Assembly: GCA_905147135.1 (NCBI GenBank)
Contig: LR990044.1
Location: 16,372,122 to 16,436,121 of the forward strand
Source: Blastobasis lacticolella
Taxonomy: Eukaryota; Arthropoda; Insecta; Lepidoptera; Blastobasidae
Length of the DNA stretch: 64,000 nucleotides
Direction of reading: 5' to 3'
Shown: one piece after another, positions 22,050 through 31,304 of the stretch
How positions within the stretch are numbered: position 1 is the first letter of the stretch
Layout: every line of letters begins with the position of its first letter
Position numbers and translations under genes: made by a program
The notes under the pieces: model-generated
What the model was told of the DNA's origin: nothing
What the model saw: the letters and a program-made list of their open reading frames with translations, nothing else
The model's database searches: none

Positions 22050-22778
22050 AGAACCCCTAAATTAAAAACGCGAGGCTTTAAACGTATCGTATGTAACCAC
22101 GGCTACAATCCTAAGCACTGTTCATGTCACATGTACACATGAGGCTTATGGAAATACGTCACGCAATCCGAATGTACGTATGACACCGTCAATACGCGGT
22201 GCGTGTTCCGTAAACAATTTATTGTTCCAAAAATATGTACGTTTAGCCGTTTAGGCAGTTACATGTGACCGATATAGCCTAATGTTCTTTAATGTAGGCA
22301 AGTTGATGAATGATAATGAATGTCAACGCGGTAATAGGCCGTGGTAATACCACAAGAATTCGTGGAAACTTCCTTCTACTTATTCCTTTGTTTTCCAAAA
22401 CAAACGAAAAAGCGTTCCATATTTGAGCCGCCGCGAAATAGGATTGTCAAACTTTTTGGTGTGTGTTTTTTCCTTTTTCCACCCGATATTCCTTTTATCA
22501 ATTGATAAGTAAGCAATCAGTGAGTAATTGGGGAGGGCGAGGCTTATCTTCTGGGTCAGAAAGTTATTTTCCTTAAATTTCGATGATAAGTAAGTGATTT
22601 GGCGGACAAGTTGCCGCTTTGTCACTGGAAACGTCTTAAAAGCGTATTATATATTTTTTTAAATAACTGTAGAAGTTAATGACCTGCGATTTGGTTTGAA
22701 GATAATAAAGATAATACATATACAACGCATTACATACAAAGTAAATCGATAAAAATATAAATTGAATAATCATCTCAC
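22050..22778. other. No gene recognised; possible intron of a minus-strand gene
   Basis: No coding sequence recognised. If the splice signals proposed at 22779-23080 are real, this stretch would be intronic. The frame at 22380-22625 (minus) is lysine and leucine rich without motif. Confidence 0.4.
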
Positions 22779-23080
22779 CTATTAAGCCGTTTTCGAAATC
22801 AATGAGTCTGCACGTGTCCTGCACGAAAATGTACTGTGTTCCGTTAAAATTTTGTCCTCCATAAAAAATAAAAAAAAATGTCTCAAATCCGGCTCAACAA
22901 CTTCACTTTCAGTGCACTTAGTAACAATTAAAATGAAGTGACACTTCACTCACCCTTAGTACTTTATCACATTTGTATACTGCGCTGAATTCGTACTTCG
23001 CAGATACGCACGTAACGTTTCCTTTTTTGTATCGCGCGCGGCAATTTCGCAGCGAACGGCACTTTAGGTGCGTGCGTACT
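22779..23080 (-). promoter_or_regulatory. Candidate minus-strand transcription start and two short 5' exons
   Basis: Read on minus: an arthropod-type initiator TTCAGT (A at 23080) follows CG-rich DNA. About 127 nt later comes a donor AAGG|GTGAGT (22953). After a T-rich tract, an AG acceptor would open a 78-nt segment (22856-22779) ending ATAG|GTGAGA. One frame of that segment is open and protein-like (QNFNGTQYIFVQDTC, then DFENGLI). The DFENGL phrase recalls the start of MAM domains, which I regard as suggestive only. An ATG just upstream (22860) would give a frame that stops before the second donor. No downstream exon is recognisable. Confidence 0.25.
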
Positions 23081-23099
23081 GAATACCGCTCAGCGTAGC

Positions 23100-23290
23100 A
23101 CTGACGCGCGCAGTCTCAGATTGGTGGGTTATCACCCGAACGCCGCCCGTAGAGCTGCTACGGCTCTCGTTACACCCCCGTAGCTAAGAAGCTACGCCGC
23201 CGCTACGCGCTAATAAATGGCGATAAAACGCGTTTTATTTAATTAGCGTGATGGGTGATACTGATAACGCTTTTTTTGTCCCTGAATTAA
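23100..23290. repeat. CG-rich block with CGTAGC hairpins
   Basis: Two perfect short hairpins lie close together: CCGTAG-AGCTG-CTACGG and CGTAGCT-AAGA-AGCTACG (about 23149-23195). They are framed by GGGTTATCACCC on the left and GGGTGATACTGATAACGC on the right. This may be a small foldback element or the upstream region of the candidate promoter. Confidence 0.45.
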
Positions 23291-24754
23291 GATCGCTTGC
23301 CTACATTTTTATCTGATGTACAGGCGGATTAGGAGATGTAAAGTTTTTTTTATTCAAAATGGAGGAAATGTTGTGGGCTTGGCTTAAAATGGGGTTTCGC
23401 TTTGGATGGTTTAATGTAATCGAAATCCAATCACTACTTGTTTTGTGTTAGTTTCTTCTGTGTTACGTAACATATTTTACGTGGTTCGGCAACTTTATAA
23501 ACATCGGAATTTCTTTCTAACCGAAAAAAATTAGTTCGTTCTGCATACCCGTAATTGAAAGTTCTCGAAGTCTCAAATTGCATGCGGATGAAAACCGCGA
23601 AGTCGGTAGTAAAAATACTTTAAGGACGGATCCATCGGATTTTTCTTACTGAGTTATATTTCAAGTGGCAAATAGCTATTTATTTCCTGATGAGAGTCAT
23701 ATTTGCGTCAAAGGTTAGCATATTTCCGTAACGTAAACATTGATATCCCCAAAGGCTTCAGAGTATCTGGGCAGCCGGGTATATTGCTCCTGAGTTTTTC
23801 TTATCAGAATTGGAAGTGATCAATCTACCGCTCCAACCAGTCCAAACAACAAAGTTAGTCCCATATGGGAATCGAACCGAACACCTTCAATGCCCTTGTT
23901 CAAAAATCCAGGATTCGAATTCAGATTTATTTAGATCTGATTGTGTAATAACGGTTCATTGGCGTATTTTCAATGCCAAAGAGTATCCGACTTAACCTTT
24001 AATATCGGAAAATTATAAGGGAATTTTCTAAAAACAAATCTGAGAAAACAATCGGAACTTGAACAATAAGTTGGAGAAGAAAAGTGGGTGGAATAAAAAT
24101 ATGTTTCTGCAAAATATTATAAAGAATACGGCGTTGAACTGTTCAAGACGTTGGCATTCGAAGTTTTTGACGAGTTATATTCCATCTTTTCCCAATACAT
24201 TTCCATGAGCGTAAATATGTAGAAGACTATCACATTACAAATAGTGTTTCATATTACATATACAATCAATGTCATCTATGGTTTACTGCTGATCATCATC
24301 AATCATCATCATCAGTTTATACTAGTCTACTGCTTGCCATATGCGTATGAATGGAGACCTATGTCCTCATAGGGGGACAAACCCACATTGTGATTTCATT
24401 ATCCCATCATTCTCATTAACCATTCTGAACTACTCAGGTCGTCATCTCAGTTCCTTCAATCAATTTCTTTTTAGGTAACTATTTACAAAAACACAGTTAT
24501 GATGACGGCCGGAAAATCCATCGCTGTGTTTGTCTCTCGAGCCCGTCATCGGCCATTGGATATGATTTCATTGTAATCATGGTAACTACATGATAACTAT
24601 CAGACAATGGATAGTCGTTGCTCAAACTATGCTACCCCACGCCATCCATTTCATTTGGCTTTTACGTCTCCTGCATGTGACAAGCGGGTGATCCGTCCAT
24701 TTACGCCCTATTTTTTTACAAGTTATATTTAACTTGTACGTGTGTTCGGGACAA
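23291..24754. other. No gene recognised
   Basis: No supported gene. An ATCATC microsatellite lies at about 24293-24314. The frame at 23810-23995 has no motif. No repeat family matched. Confidence 0.5.
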
Positions 24755-25080
24755 ATCTTGCAAGCCTAATTTGACTCACTTTCCGGTGTTCAATTGCGCT
24801 GAAAATTGGTACACCCATGCGACTTGGATGACAATGCATTAATATGGTACCATGGACCTGGAGTCGGATTCGGAAGGTGGTAATAGAAACTAATGAACGC
24901 AACAATATAACCCAATCGTGTTTGGACTCTTTGGAATAGTCTTGAGTAGTACTGTACCGCTAAATAACATTCAAGCTCTGATGATGATGACAGAAGTTGA
25001 TTATGAGAACTATTGAACGCAACTAGATAATCCCATTGTGTTTGGATTGTTTGAAATTGTCTTGCTGAGTACTATACCCC
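24755..25080 (+). repeat. Dispersed repeat E, partner of 15715-16005
   Basis: Shares ordered motifs with the inverted copy at 15715-16005. It contains an internal duplication: AACTAATGAACGCAAC...GTGTTTGGACTC (about 24888-24935) and AACTATTGAACGCAACTAG...GTGTTTGGATTG (about 25008-25052). No coding sequence or terminal structure seen. Confidence 0.7.
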
Positions 25081-25139
25081 TGTGATATTCAATCATGGCT
25101 CCCAACCACAGTGTTTCCTTTACACTATGATACGTGATC

Positions 25140-25290
25140 GTTCAAGAGGTATATTAGAGGCCTCCTTAGTGGCGAAAAACGCATTGATATTGCCCCTGGT
25201 GTTGCTAATGTCCATGGGCGGCGGTGACCACGCACCATCAGGTGGCCCGCATGCCTGTTTGTCTGCCGTATAACACAAAAAAACAAAAGT
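25140..25290 (+). mobile_element. 3' end of the LINE family found antisense at 18350
   Basis: Carries CCCTGGTGTTGCTAATGTCC, GGCGGCGGTGACCACGCACC, ATCAGGTGGCCCGCATGCC and TGTTTGTCTGCCGTATAA followed by an A-rich tail. This is the sense orientation of the tail at 18350-18500. Only about 150 bp remain. Confidence 0.65.
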
Positions 25291-25604
25291 TGCGCAACAA
25301 AAGCTTGTTATGAAAAAAGAACATTCATTTGAGAACTTGATATGTATATACCTCTGTACTAAATACCGCACCTGGCTATGACCGTGTGGAACTACAATAA
25401 ATTCCGGGATGAATTACATTGCCTTTATGTTATTTTGTAATTAAAGCTACAGCCTTGCAAATTTTGAACAAAGAATCGGAATCCTGAATGTTCAATATTT
25501 TTGCGTGTATGAGTATAAACCAAACTTTCGCATTTAGAATGTTAATATTAATTATTTTAATTAATTAATATTCCAGCTATTACACTATTGAGTATAGATG
25601 TTCA
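25291..25604. other. No gene recognised
   Basis: AT-rich, with a short inverted run TTAATATTAATTATTTTAAT/TAATTAATATT near 25540-25572. Nothing else. Confidence 0.5.
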
Positions 25605-25805
25605 TTCGTATTCAGAAAAGTTTCTATGAGGCGTTACTCACGAACACGCAAATGCACAGCGTTCCAACTGACAGTAGTTGAGTGGCGATCGGCACTATGA
25701 GTCCTTCAAAACGGACGCATAGCAAAATTGACCAATCACGACAATCTCTTTGCTAAGTGTACGCACTAACTTCTATACGGCTAAGTAGCCGTATAGAAGT
25801 TAGTG
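25605..25805 (-). repeat. Dispersed block F with adjoining 42-bp perfect palindrome
   Basis: 25605-25745 on minus resembles 63790-63945 on plus (GATTG.TCAAT, ATAGTGCCGA.CGCCACTCAA, TTTCTGAATAC). Next to it, 25764-25783 and 25786-25805 are perfect 20-nt complements separated by two bases. The second copy also has a palindrome nearby (63609-63644), of different sequence. Confidence 0.6.
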
Positions 25806-26004
25806 GGTGGAGTCTACTATGGAGCATACCTGTTTATTAAGTAAGGAATATTTCAGTTGCAAGAGGCCATGAAACCTTCATCCGATCGAAAATGGTGCAT
25901 TACGCTCATCAGCCTTTAATGTACTTGTTTCTCCTACACGGAAAGCCACTTGTGTGTTATAATCCACGATAATCGCAGAGTTAATTCCCCCCTTAGAAAT
26001 TCTT

Positions 26005-26136
26005 CGAATCGCTTCGAATCCCACGGTGGCCATGTACTATTGACTCTTTTCTTAGTTATATGATGCTCTTATGGTAAGGAAAACATCGTGATGATACCTG
26101 CACATTCAGGCGACTGAATGTGTAACCATTATCCAA
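26005..26136 (+). repeat. SINE family S, left part, interrupted
   Basis: From CTTCGAATCCCACGGTGGCC (B box remnant) through CATTCAGGCGACTGAATGTG and ATCCAATCTGG. The copy resumes at 26585 after the M2 insertion. The A box is missing, so the copy was truncated or eroded at its left end. Confidence 0.8.
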
Positions 26137-26580
26137 TCTGGGGTTAATAAAAGCCACATTAGCGTTTCATATTAATTTGTCACAAACTTATTTGCAGCAT
26201 CGCTGTTGTTGACATTGACATGACAATTCAAAATGCGTTACTTTTTTCAGTTTTGGATACCGGATCAGTTAATTTTGTGGCACTCTAACATTAATCATAA
26301 TCATCACAGCCCGTAACAGTCCACTGCAGGACTTAGGGCCTCTCCTACGAAAGGGAAGGGTATTGCCATAATCTCCACGCTTGGCAGGCGGGTTGGAGAT
26401 CGCAGTTTTTAAATATAACGATGAAATTTCCAGGCTACGGAGACTCTTGATCTTTTGCCTCGAAGACATTTGTCGCCTTGTACGACACCCATGAGTGTAA
26501 AGGGTTGGTGCTATTCTACTCCGCCGGACACCACACGGCCATTAATCATAATATCAAACGCTAATGTGACCTTTTTAGAC
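26137..26580 (+). mobile_element. M2 MITE-like element inserted in SINE S
   Basis: Ends are inverted: GTTAATAAAAGCCACATTAG at left against CTAATGTGACCTTTTTAGAC at right, with matching AGCGTTT next in. The copy at 16723-16868 shows the interior without the inner insertion. It splits a SINE S copy at a point where the SINE consensus is continuous elsewhere. Confidence 0.8.
26302..26540 (-). mobile_element. Short RTE-derived repeat with perfect 12-bp target duplication, inside M2
   Basis: Flanked by ATTAATCATAAT at 26290-26301 and 26541-26552. Read on minus it starts GGCCGTGTGGTGTCCGGCGG and ends CGGGCTGTGATGA. This defines both ends of the family to within a base or two. Complete, no coding sequence, 239 bp. 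Confidence 0.93.
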
Positions 26581-26584
26581 CACC

Positions 26585-26760
26585 TGCTCAGGTTCCCCTG
26601 GTAGCAGGGTCACAGAGGTCAGATGACAGTCGATCCACAGTAATTTTTTTAGTAGATATTCATGTGCTTGACTGTCATCTCACCTGCTGTTAAGATTATT
26701 ATCTGCTCTGACAAATCCCGGATCATGGACTAACGCCATGATGATTATTTTTATTTTATC
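26585..26760 (+). repeat. SINE family S, right part
   Basis: Continues the SINE from CTCAGGTTCCCCTGGTAGCA, with an inner insertion of about 55 bp after CCACAGTAATT (26650-26700), and ends GGACTAACGCCATGATGATT. Together with 26005-26136 it is one old SINE copy. Confidence 0.75.
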
Positions 26761-27587
26761 GCAGGGTTAATATCCGCGGCTTTTTTGTTTGTTCAACGAG
26801 ACTCCAATGCAGTCGGCGATCTGTTAAAACAGCGATGACAACAGACGCGGGTCATCAATCAATGGAACTGCGTCCACCTCATTAAATTCCAATCAGACCA
26901 CGCTGTTCAAATAGCGATTATGCTGGACCATTCCCTCATTGAATCTAAACATCAAACAAAATTCCAATTTCCGTGGCAGTGCCTGGCGACCCGAAATGCG
27001 TACAAAAGGCAGCACATCGACCTATCCACCAGTATAAAAGGAGCTAACATTGCTGTTTCGTAACTGAAGTCACAGGGCGTATTGGTGATTTTCAATGCAT
27101 ATTATTGTCCGCAATCAAATCAGAAATTGTATGATCAGCGGTAGTAACTAGATAATAAATGAAGTCAGTCAGACGACCAAACTAAACTCAGCCGCAAAAA
27201 TCATTATTATTGCCTTATAAAAAACAGCCATTTAGAGAAGTCAATATTGTGCATACGAAACCACCAACACGCCGTATGCCTTAAGGGAACAGGCTGTGCA
27301 TAGACGGCCTCTGTTTTCAAATTGTGTTGATGAATGGCCAAATGCATGCCGCTATTGTGACGTATGTCTTAGGGCGAGCACGTGACGGGCCCGTACGTGC
27401 CCCTGTCCCGCGGAACGGATTTAACCGAGTTATCTATTGGACGTCCTGCTTCCTTTCAATATCCGTACGGAAGATAGGGACAGTGCTGTGCGGTTGCGGC
27501 ACCTTTGAACAGTTCGGAGAGTATTCCGTTTGGGGTGGAACACGAAATAACTATCGAAAAAGATTGGGCGATCGTTCACTGGCGATG
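26761..27587. other. No gene recognised
   Basis: No supported gene. The frame at 27324-27632 (plus) ends in the GAAAAT microsatellite and shows no motif. Confidence 0.5.
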
Positions 27588-28409
27588 AAAATGAAAATGA
27601 AAATGAAAATGAAAAAGTATTTATTGAATTAGGATTACGTTAATTAATCTCTTTTCAAAAGTCAAAAATCTAACGGAAAACAAAGGGAAGTTAAGCGAGC
27701 TCATCCAGGTAGGGGGCGACGCATGCAGACCGATCAGCGCGTACGAGGGCTTACTCCGGCGAGACACCGGGCACCGATACGCGCTACGCACATAACCGCC
27801 TAGGCGAATCATGTGCAGCGCGCGCCCGGCCCCAGCCAGCCCGCTGGCGCTCACACCCGCACGCACCAGCCGGCCTACCCGCGTCGCCCCCTGAGCTCGG
27901 AACAAATAAGTAAAAAGAATGTCGTCTGTCTGTCAGTATGCCGCTTCAGTTAGGAAAATGACCATCTGTGGGAAAAAGAAACGGCAAGAAACCCACAGGT
28001 ACATTTAAATATGATTACATTGCATTGATACATTTGTCAATTTAATTTGAGTGAGCCTGTTTTGATTGGAATATTATGTGAACCTCTACAAATCGGTCAA
28101 GATAACTAAAAATAAAAATAAATTCAAAAACAAAAAATGGCACAGCAAAAGCAGGCCAGTCCACCAAGGCAGCACCCGTTCACGAGCATGACGCAGGGCC
28201 CAGCCATCGTCCAATTCAACCATATTTGAGGGAAGAGAACGACCCGACCCCCATGCCACCACCAGGCAGACTTTTAAAAGCTTAAGATGCTTAAGTGAGC
28301 ATGCGCTGCCAATGCCGTACACATTAAAAAAAGATTTGTTATTCAATGACTATTACACATCAAATCATCCTCACCCAATTAACAAAATTGTAAATTTATA
28401 AATAACTTC

Positions 28410-31304
28410 CTATTTCGAAGAGCTAGTAGTACACCATACATTTTTGTCATTGATATATTCATCAATTTTATAATAGGCTTTTTTCATTAAAGTTGTTTTC
28501 ACCTTATCTTTAAATTGTAATTCAGGCAAATTAATAATACATTCAGGAATATGATTATAAAATCTTATACAGTTACCCATGAAAGATGAATTTACTTTAC
28601 TTAGTCTGAACAACGGTGTTACCAGTTTATTTTTGTTTCTTAAATTGACATTATGAATATCAGTATTTTTAGCAAATTGGGTAATATGCTTTCTAACATA
28701 CATAATATTATCAAATATATATTGACTTGAGAAAGTCAATACATCAATTTCTTTAAACAATTCTTTGAGCGAATCACGTCGACGTAATCCATATATTGCT
28801 CTTACAGCTCGCTTTTGTAGTTTGAAAATGATGTCACTATCAGCACACTTGCCCCATAGTATGATGCCGTATGACATAATACTATGAAAATAACTATAAT
28901 AAACTAATCTAGCTGTATTCACATCCGTTAGCCTCCTTATTCGCCACACGGCAAATGCAGCCGAACTTAACCTACTAGCCAATGATTCAATATGTGGGCC
29001 CCATTGAATTTTTGAATCTATATTAACGCCTAAGAAAGTAGTTTTCTCTACCAACTCAAGTTGCGTTTTATCTAATATAACATTACATTGATTACTTTGT
29101 ACATTAGGGAGGCAAAAATGAACGCATTTAGTTTTTTTAGAGTTTAGGACTAAGTTATTAATCGTAAACCAATGAAGCACATTCTGAAGAACACAGTTTA
29201 CTTCGTCTATATTATTATCTTTCCTATTAATTTTAAATATCAGTGAAGTGTCGTCAGCAAACAAGACTATACCAGCAATATTCTGCACCATGTATGGAAG
29301 GTCATTTATATATACAAGAAAGAGAAACGGCCCCAATATAGATCCTTGTGGCACTCCAATGCTTACTTTCCCACCCGCAGATAACTCGCCATTTACATTT
29401 ACTTTTTGAACTCTACCTTCTAAGTATGATTTCATCATTTCAAGACTATCATGCGTAAAACCGTAATGTTTTAATTTTAGTAATAGTGTTGAATGATTTA
29501 CACAATCAAATGCTTTAGACAAATTGCAAAAAACACCTACTGCATTATGATGTTCTTCCCAAGCGCCAAAAATTTGTTGAATGAGGCTAATACCAGCTTC
29601 GGTAGTATTGCGGCCTTTTGTGAAGCCATATTGTTGTTGATGAAATAATTTATTACTGTTAAAGTGCACAATCATTTGACTTAACATGATTTTTTCAAAG
29701 ATTTTACTGAAAACGGGCAGGATGGATACCGGTCTAAAATTATTCAAACTATTTTTACAACCTGATTTGAATAATGGCACCACTTTACTGATTTTCATGA
29801 GGTCGGGGAAAACACCTACTTCAACGCAAGCATTAAAAATGTAAGCTAAATACGGTGCTAAAATATCAACAACAGTACTTATAACTCTAACTGACATTCC
29901 CCAAATATCTTCCGTATTTTTCAACTTAATGCTTTTAAAAGCTTTAATGATAGTTTTAGCGTCTACTTCGGAATAACAAAAGCCATTTTCACAGGCACCT
30001 ATATTTTCTTTTAACAAGTTTTCTGCACTAATTGGGCACGAGTTTAGCAGCGAGGTAGTTTTAATCGGTATTTCGGTAAAAAATGTTTGGAACAACTCTG
30101 CCACTTCTTTATTTGCGGTACTAGTTCCGGTTTCTGTTTTGATTTCATAATGTGTATCACGAGGCTTTGTTTTCCCTGCCACCTTATTTATTACATTCCA
30201 CACAGTCTTAGCCCTGTTTGAAGACGAACTTATAATTTTCTTATAATGCTGTGATTTTGCAATTAGACAAACTTTCTTAAACGTTTTTGAATATTTTTTG
30301 ACATATTCTACAAAATCTTTATCATGGCAATAAGCTCGCTGACCGTATAGTTCAAACATTCTATCTCTGCTTTTGCGGATACCTAAAGTAGCCCAATCAC
30401 TAAATTTAGATTTACAGTTACTTTTTATTCTTTTTTGCGTAAAAACACTTTGATAAACATTATTGACAGAATTGAACATATCAGAAAATAGAATGTTTGG
30501 GTCATGAGAATCAAGAGAAAGGCCGGCAATGGTCTCCGATAAGGCTTGTTTGAAGTGTTCAATTCTCCTTTGAGTAATTGGTCTTGTAATTATTTCATTG
30601 ATATTACATTGTTCCGTAAAATCAAAAACAACGAATTGTCCACTATGGTCAGATCTTGTAAAATTTATAATAGCCTTTTCGTTGACCTCGCAACAGCAGA
30701 ATACATTGTCGATGCAAGTCGCTGATGATTCTGTGCATCGTGTCGGCTCTAAAAATACATAATTAAGATTAAAACTACGGAATAAGCTTATTATTCTCTT
30801 ACTAAACGTTGTTTTTTCTAGTAAATTAACATTAAAGTCTCCACAAACGATTACCTTTTTTTTACACGTACAAAGTCTTTCTAAAACTTGTTCCATAGTT
30901 TTTTCAAAAATCTCATAGTTTTCATTGTATGGTGGCCTATACACACAAAGTATGATGCACTTTTCTAGCTCCACGCAGGATAACTCAATCTTATGTTCAA
31001 CTGAGAGGCCAGAAACATCTTTCCGGTCTTTCGATTTAATATTTTGCCGTACTGCAATTAATGAACCACCACGGGAAATAGATTTTCGATTAAAACAACT
31101 AATTATATTATAGTTAAATAAATTAAATGACATGTCAGATTCCCTCAGCCAGTGCTCAGTTAAACATAAAACTTCTACAGAAGTTTTCTTTAAATATAAT
31201 TCTATTTCATGTTCTTTGCCAGAAAAACCTTGTATATTTTGATGAATTAATCGTAAACAATTCTTGGGCTTTTCTTTTGTCTTAAAATCTAGTTTAAAGA
31301 GCAT
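28410..31304 (-). CDS. LINE ORF2: endonuclease and reverse transcriptase (964 aa)
   Basis: The N-terminal apurinic-like endonuclease shows HQNIQG (Asn23), LTEHWL (Glu50), CVYRPP, CGDFNVNLL and SDHSGQ, all in family order. The reverse transcriptase follows with NFRPVSILPVFSKIFEK, QYGFTKGRNT, motif A, VPQGSILGPFLFLVYINDLP and FADD (residues 682-685). Motif A reads FCNLSKAFDCV: residue 594, normally the first metal-binding Asp, is Asn (codon AAT at 29525-29523, one transition from GAT). A C-terminal region follows (SYGIILWG, KLQKRAVRAIYG). The start ATG lies within the end of ORF1, so translation probably depends on reinitiation or coupling. The protein would nick and copy its RNA at target sites, but the Asn predicts little polymerase activity. 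Confidence 0.93.
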   Translation of the reverse strand: MLFKLDFKTKEKPKNCLRLIHQNIQGFSGKEHEIELYLKKTSVEVLCLTEHWLRESDMSFNLFNYNIISCFNRKSISRGGSLIAVRQNIKSKDRKDVSGLSVEHKIELSCVELEKCIILCVYRPPYNENYEIFEKTMEQVLERLCTCKKKVIVCGDFNVNLLEKTTFSKRIISLFRSFNLNYVFLEPTRCTESSATCIDNVFCCCEVNEKAIINFTRSDHSGQFVVFDFTEQCNINEIITRPITQRRIEHFKQALSETIAGLSLDSHDPNILFSDMFNSVNNVYQSVFTQKRIKSNCKSKFSDWATLGIRKSRDRMFELYGQRAYCHDKDFVEYVKKYSKTFKKVCLIAKSQHYKKIISSSSNRAKTVWNVINKVAGKTKPRDTHYEIKTETGTSTANKEVAELFQTFFTEIPIKTTSLLNSCPISAENLLKENIGACENGFCYSEVDAKTIIKAFKSIKLKNTEDIWGMSVRVISTVVDILAPYLAYIFNACVEVGVFPDLMKISKVVPLFKSGCKNSLNNFRPVSILPVFSKIFEKIMLSQMIVHFNSNKLFHQQQYGFTKGRNTTEAGISLIQQIFGAWEEHHNAVGVFCNLSKAFDCVNHSTLLLKLKHYGFTHDSLEMMKSYLEGRVQKVNVNGELSAGGKVSIGVPQGSILGPFLFLVYINDLPYMVQNIAGIVLFADDTSLIFKINRKDNNIDEVNCVLQNVLHWFTINNLVLNSKKTKCVHFCLPNVQSNQCNVILDKTQLELVEKTTFLGVNIDSKIQWGPHIESLASRLSSAAFAVWRIRRLTDVNTARLVYYSYFHSIMSYGIILWGKCADSDIIFKLQKRAVRAIYGLRRRDSLKELFKEIDVLTFSSQYIFDNIMYVRKHITQFAKNTDIHNVNLRNKNKLVTPLFRLSKVNSSFMGNCIRFYNHIPECIINLPELQFKDKVKTTLMKKAYYKIDEYINDKNVWCTTSSSK

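Noticed and set aside
27621..27905. Arg/Gly-rich 94-codon minus frame as a gene
   Set aside because: It lies in the 3' UTR of the CR1-type LINE; its composition reflects CG-rich DNA.
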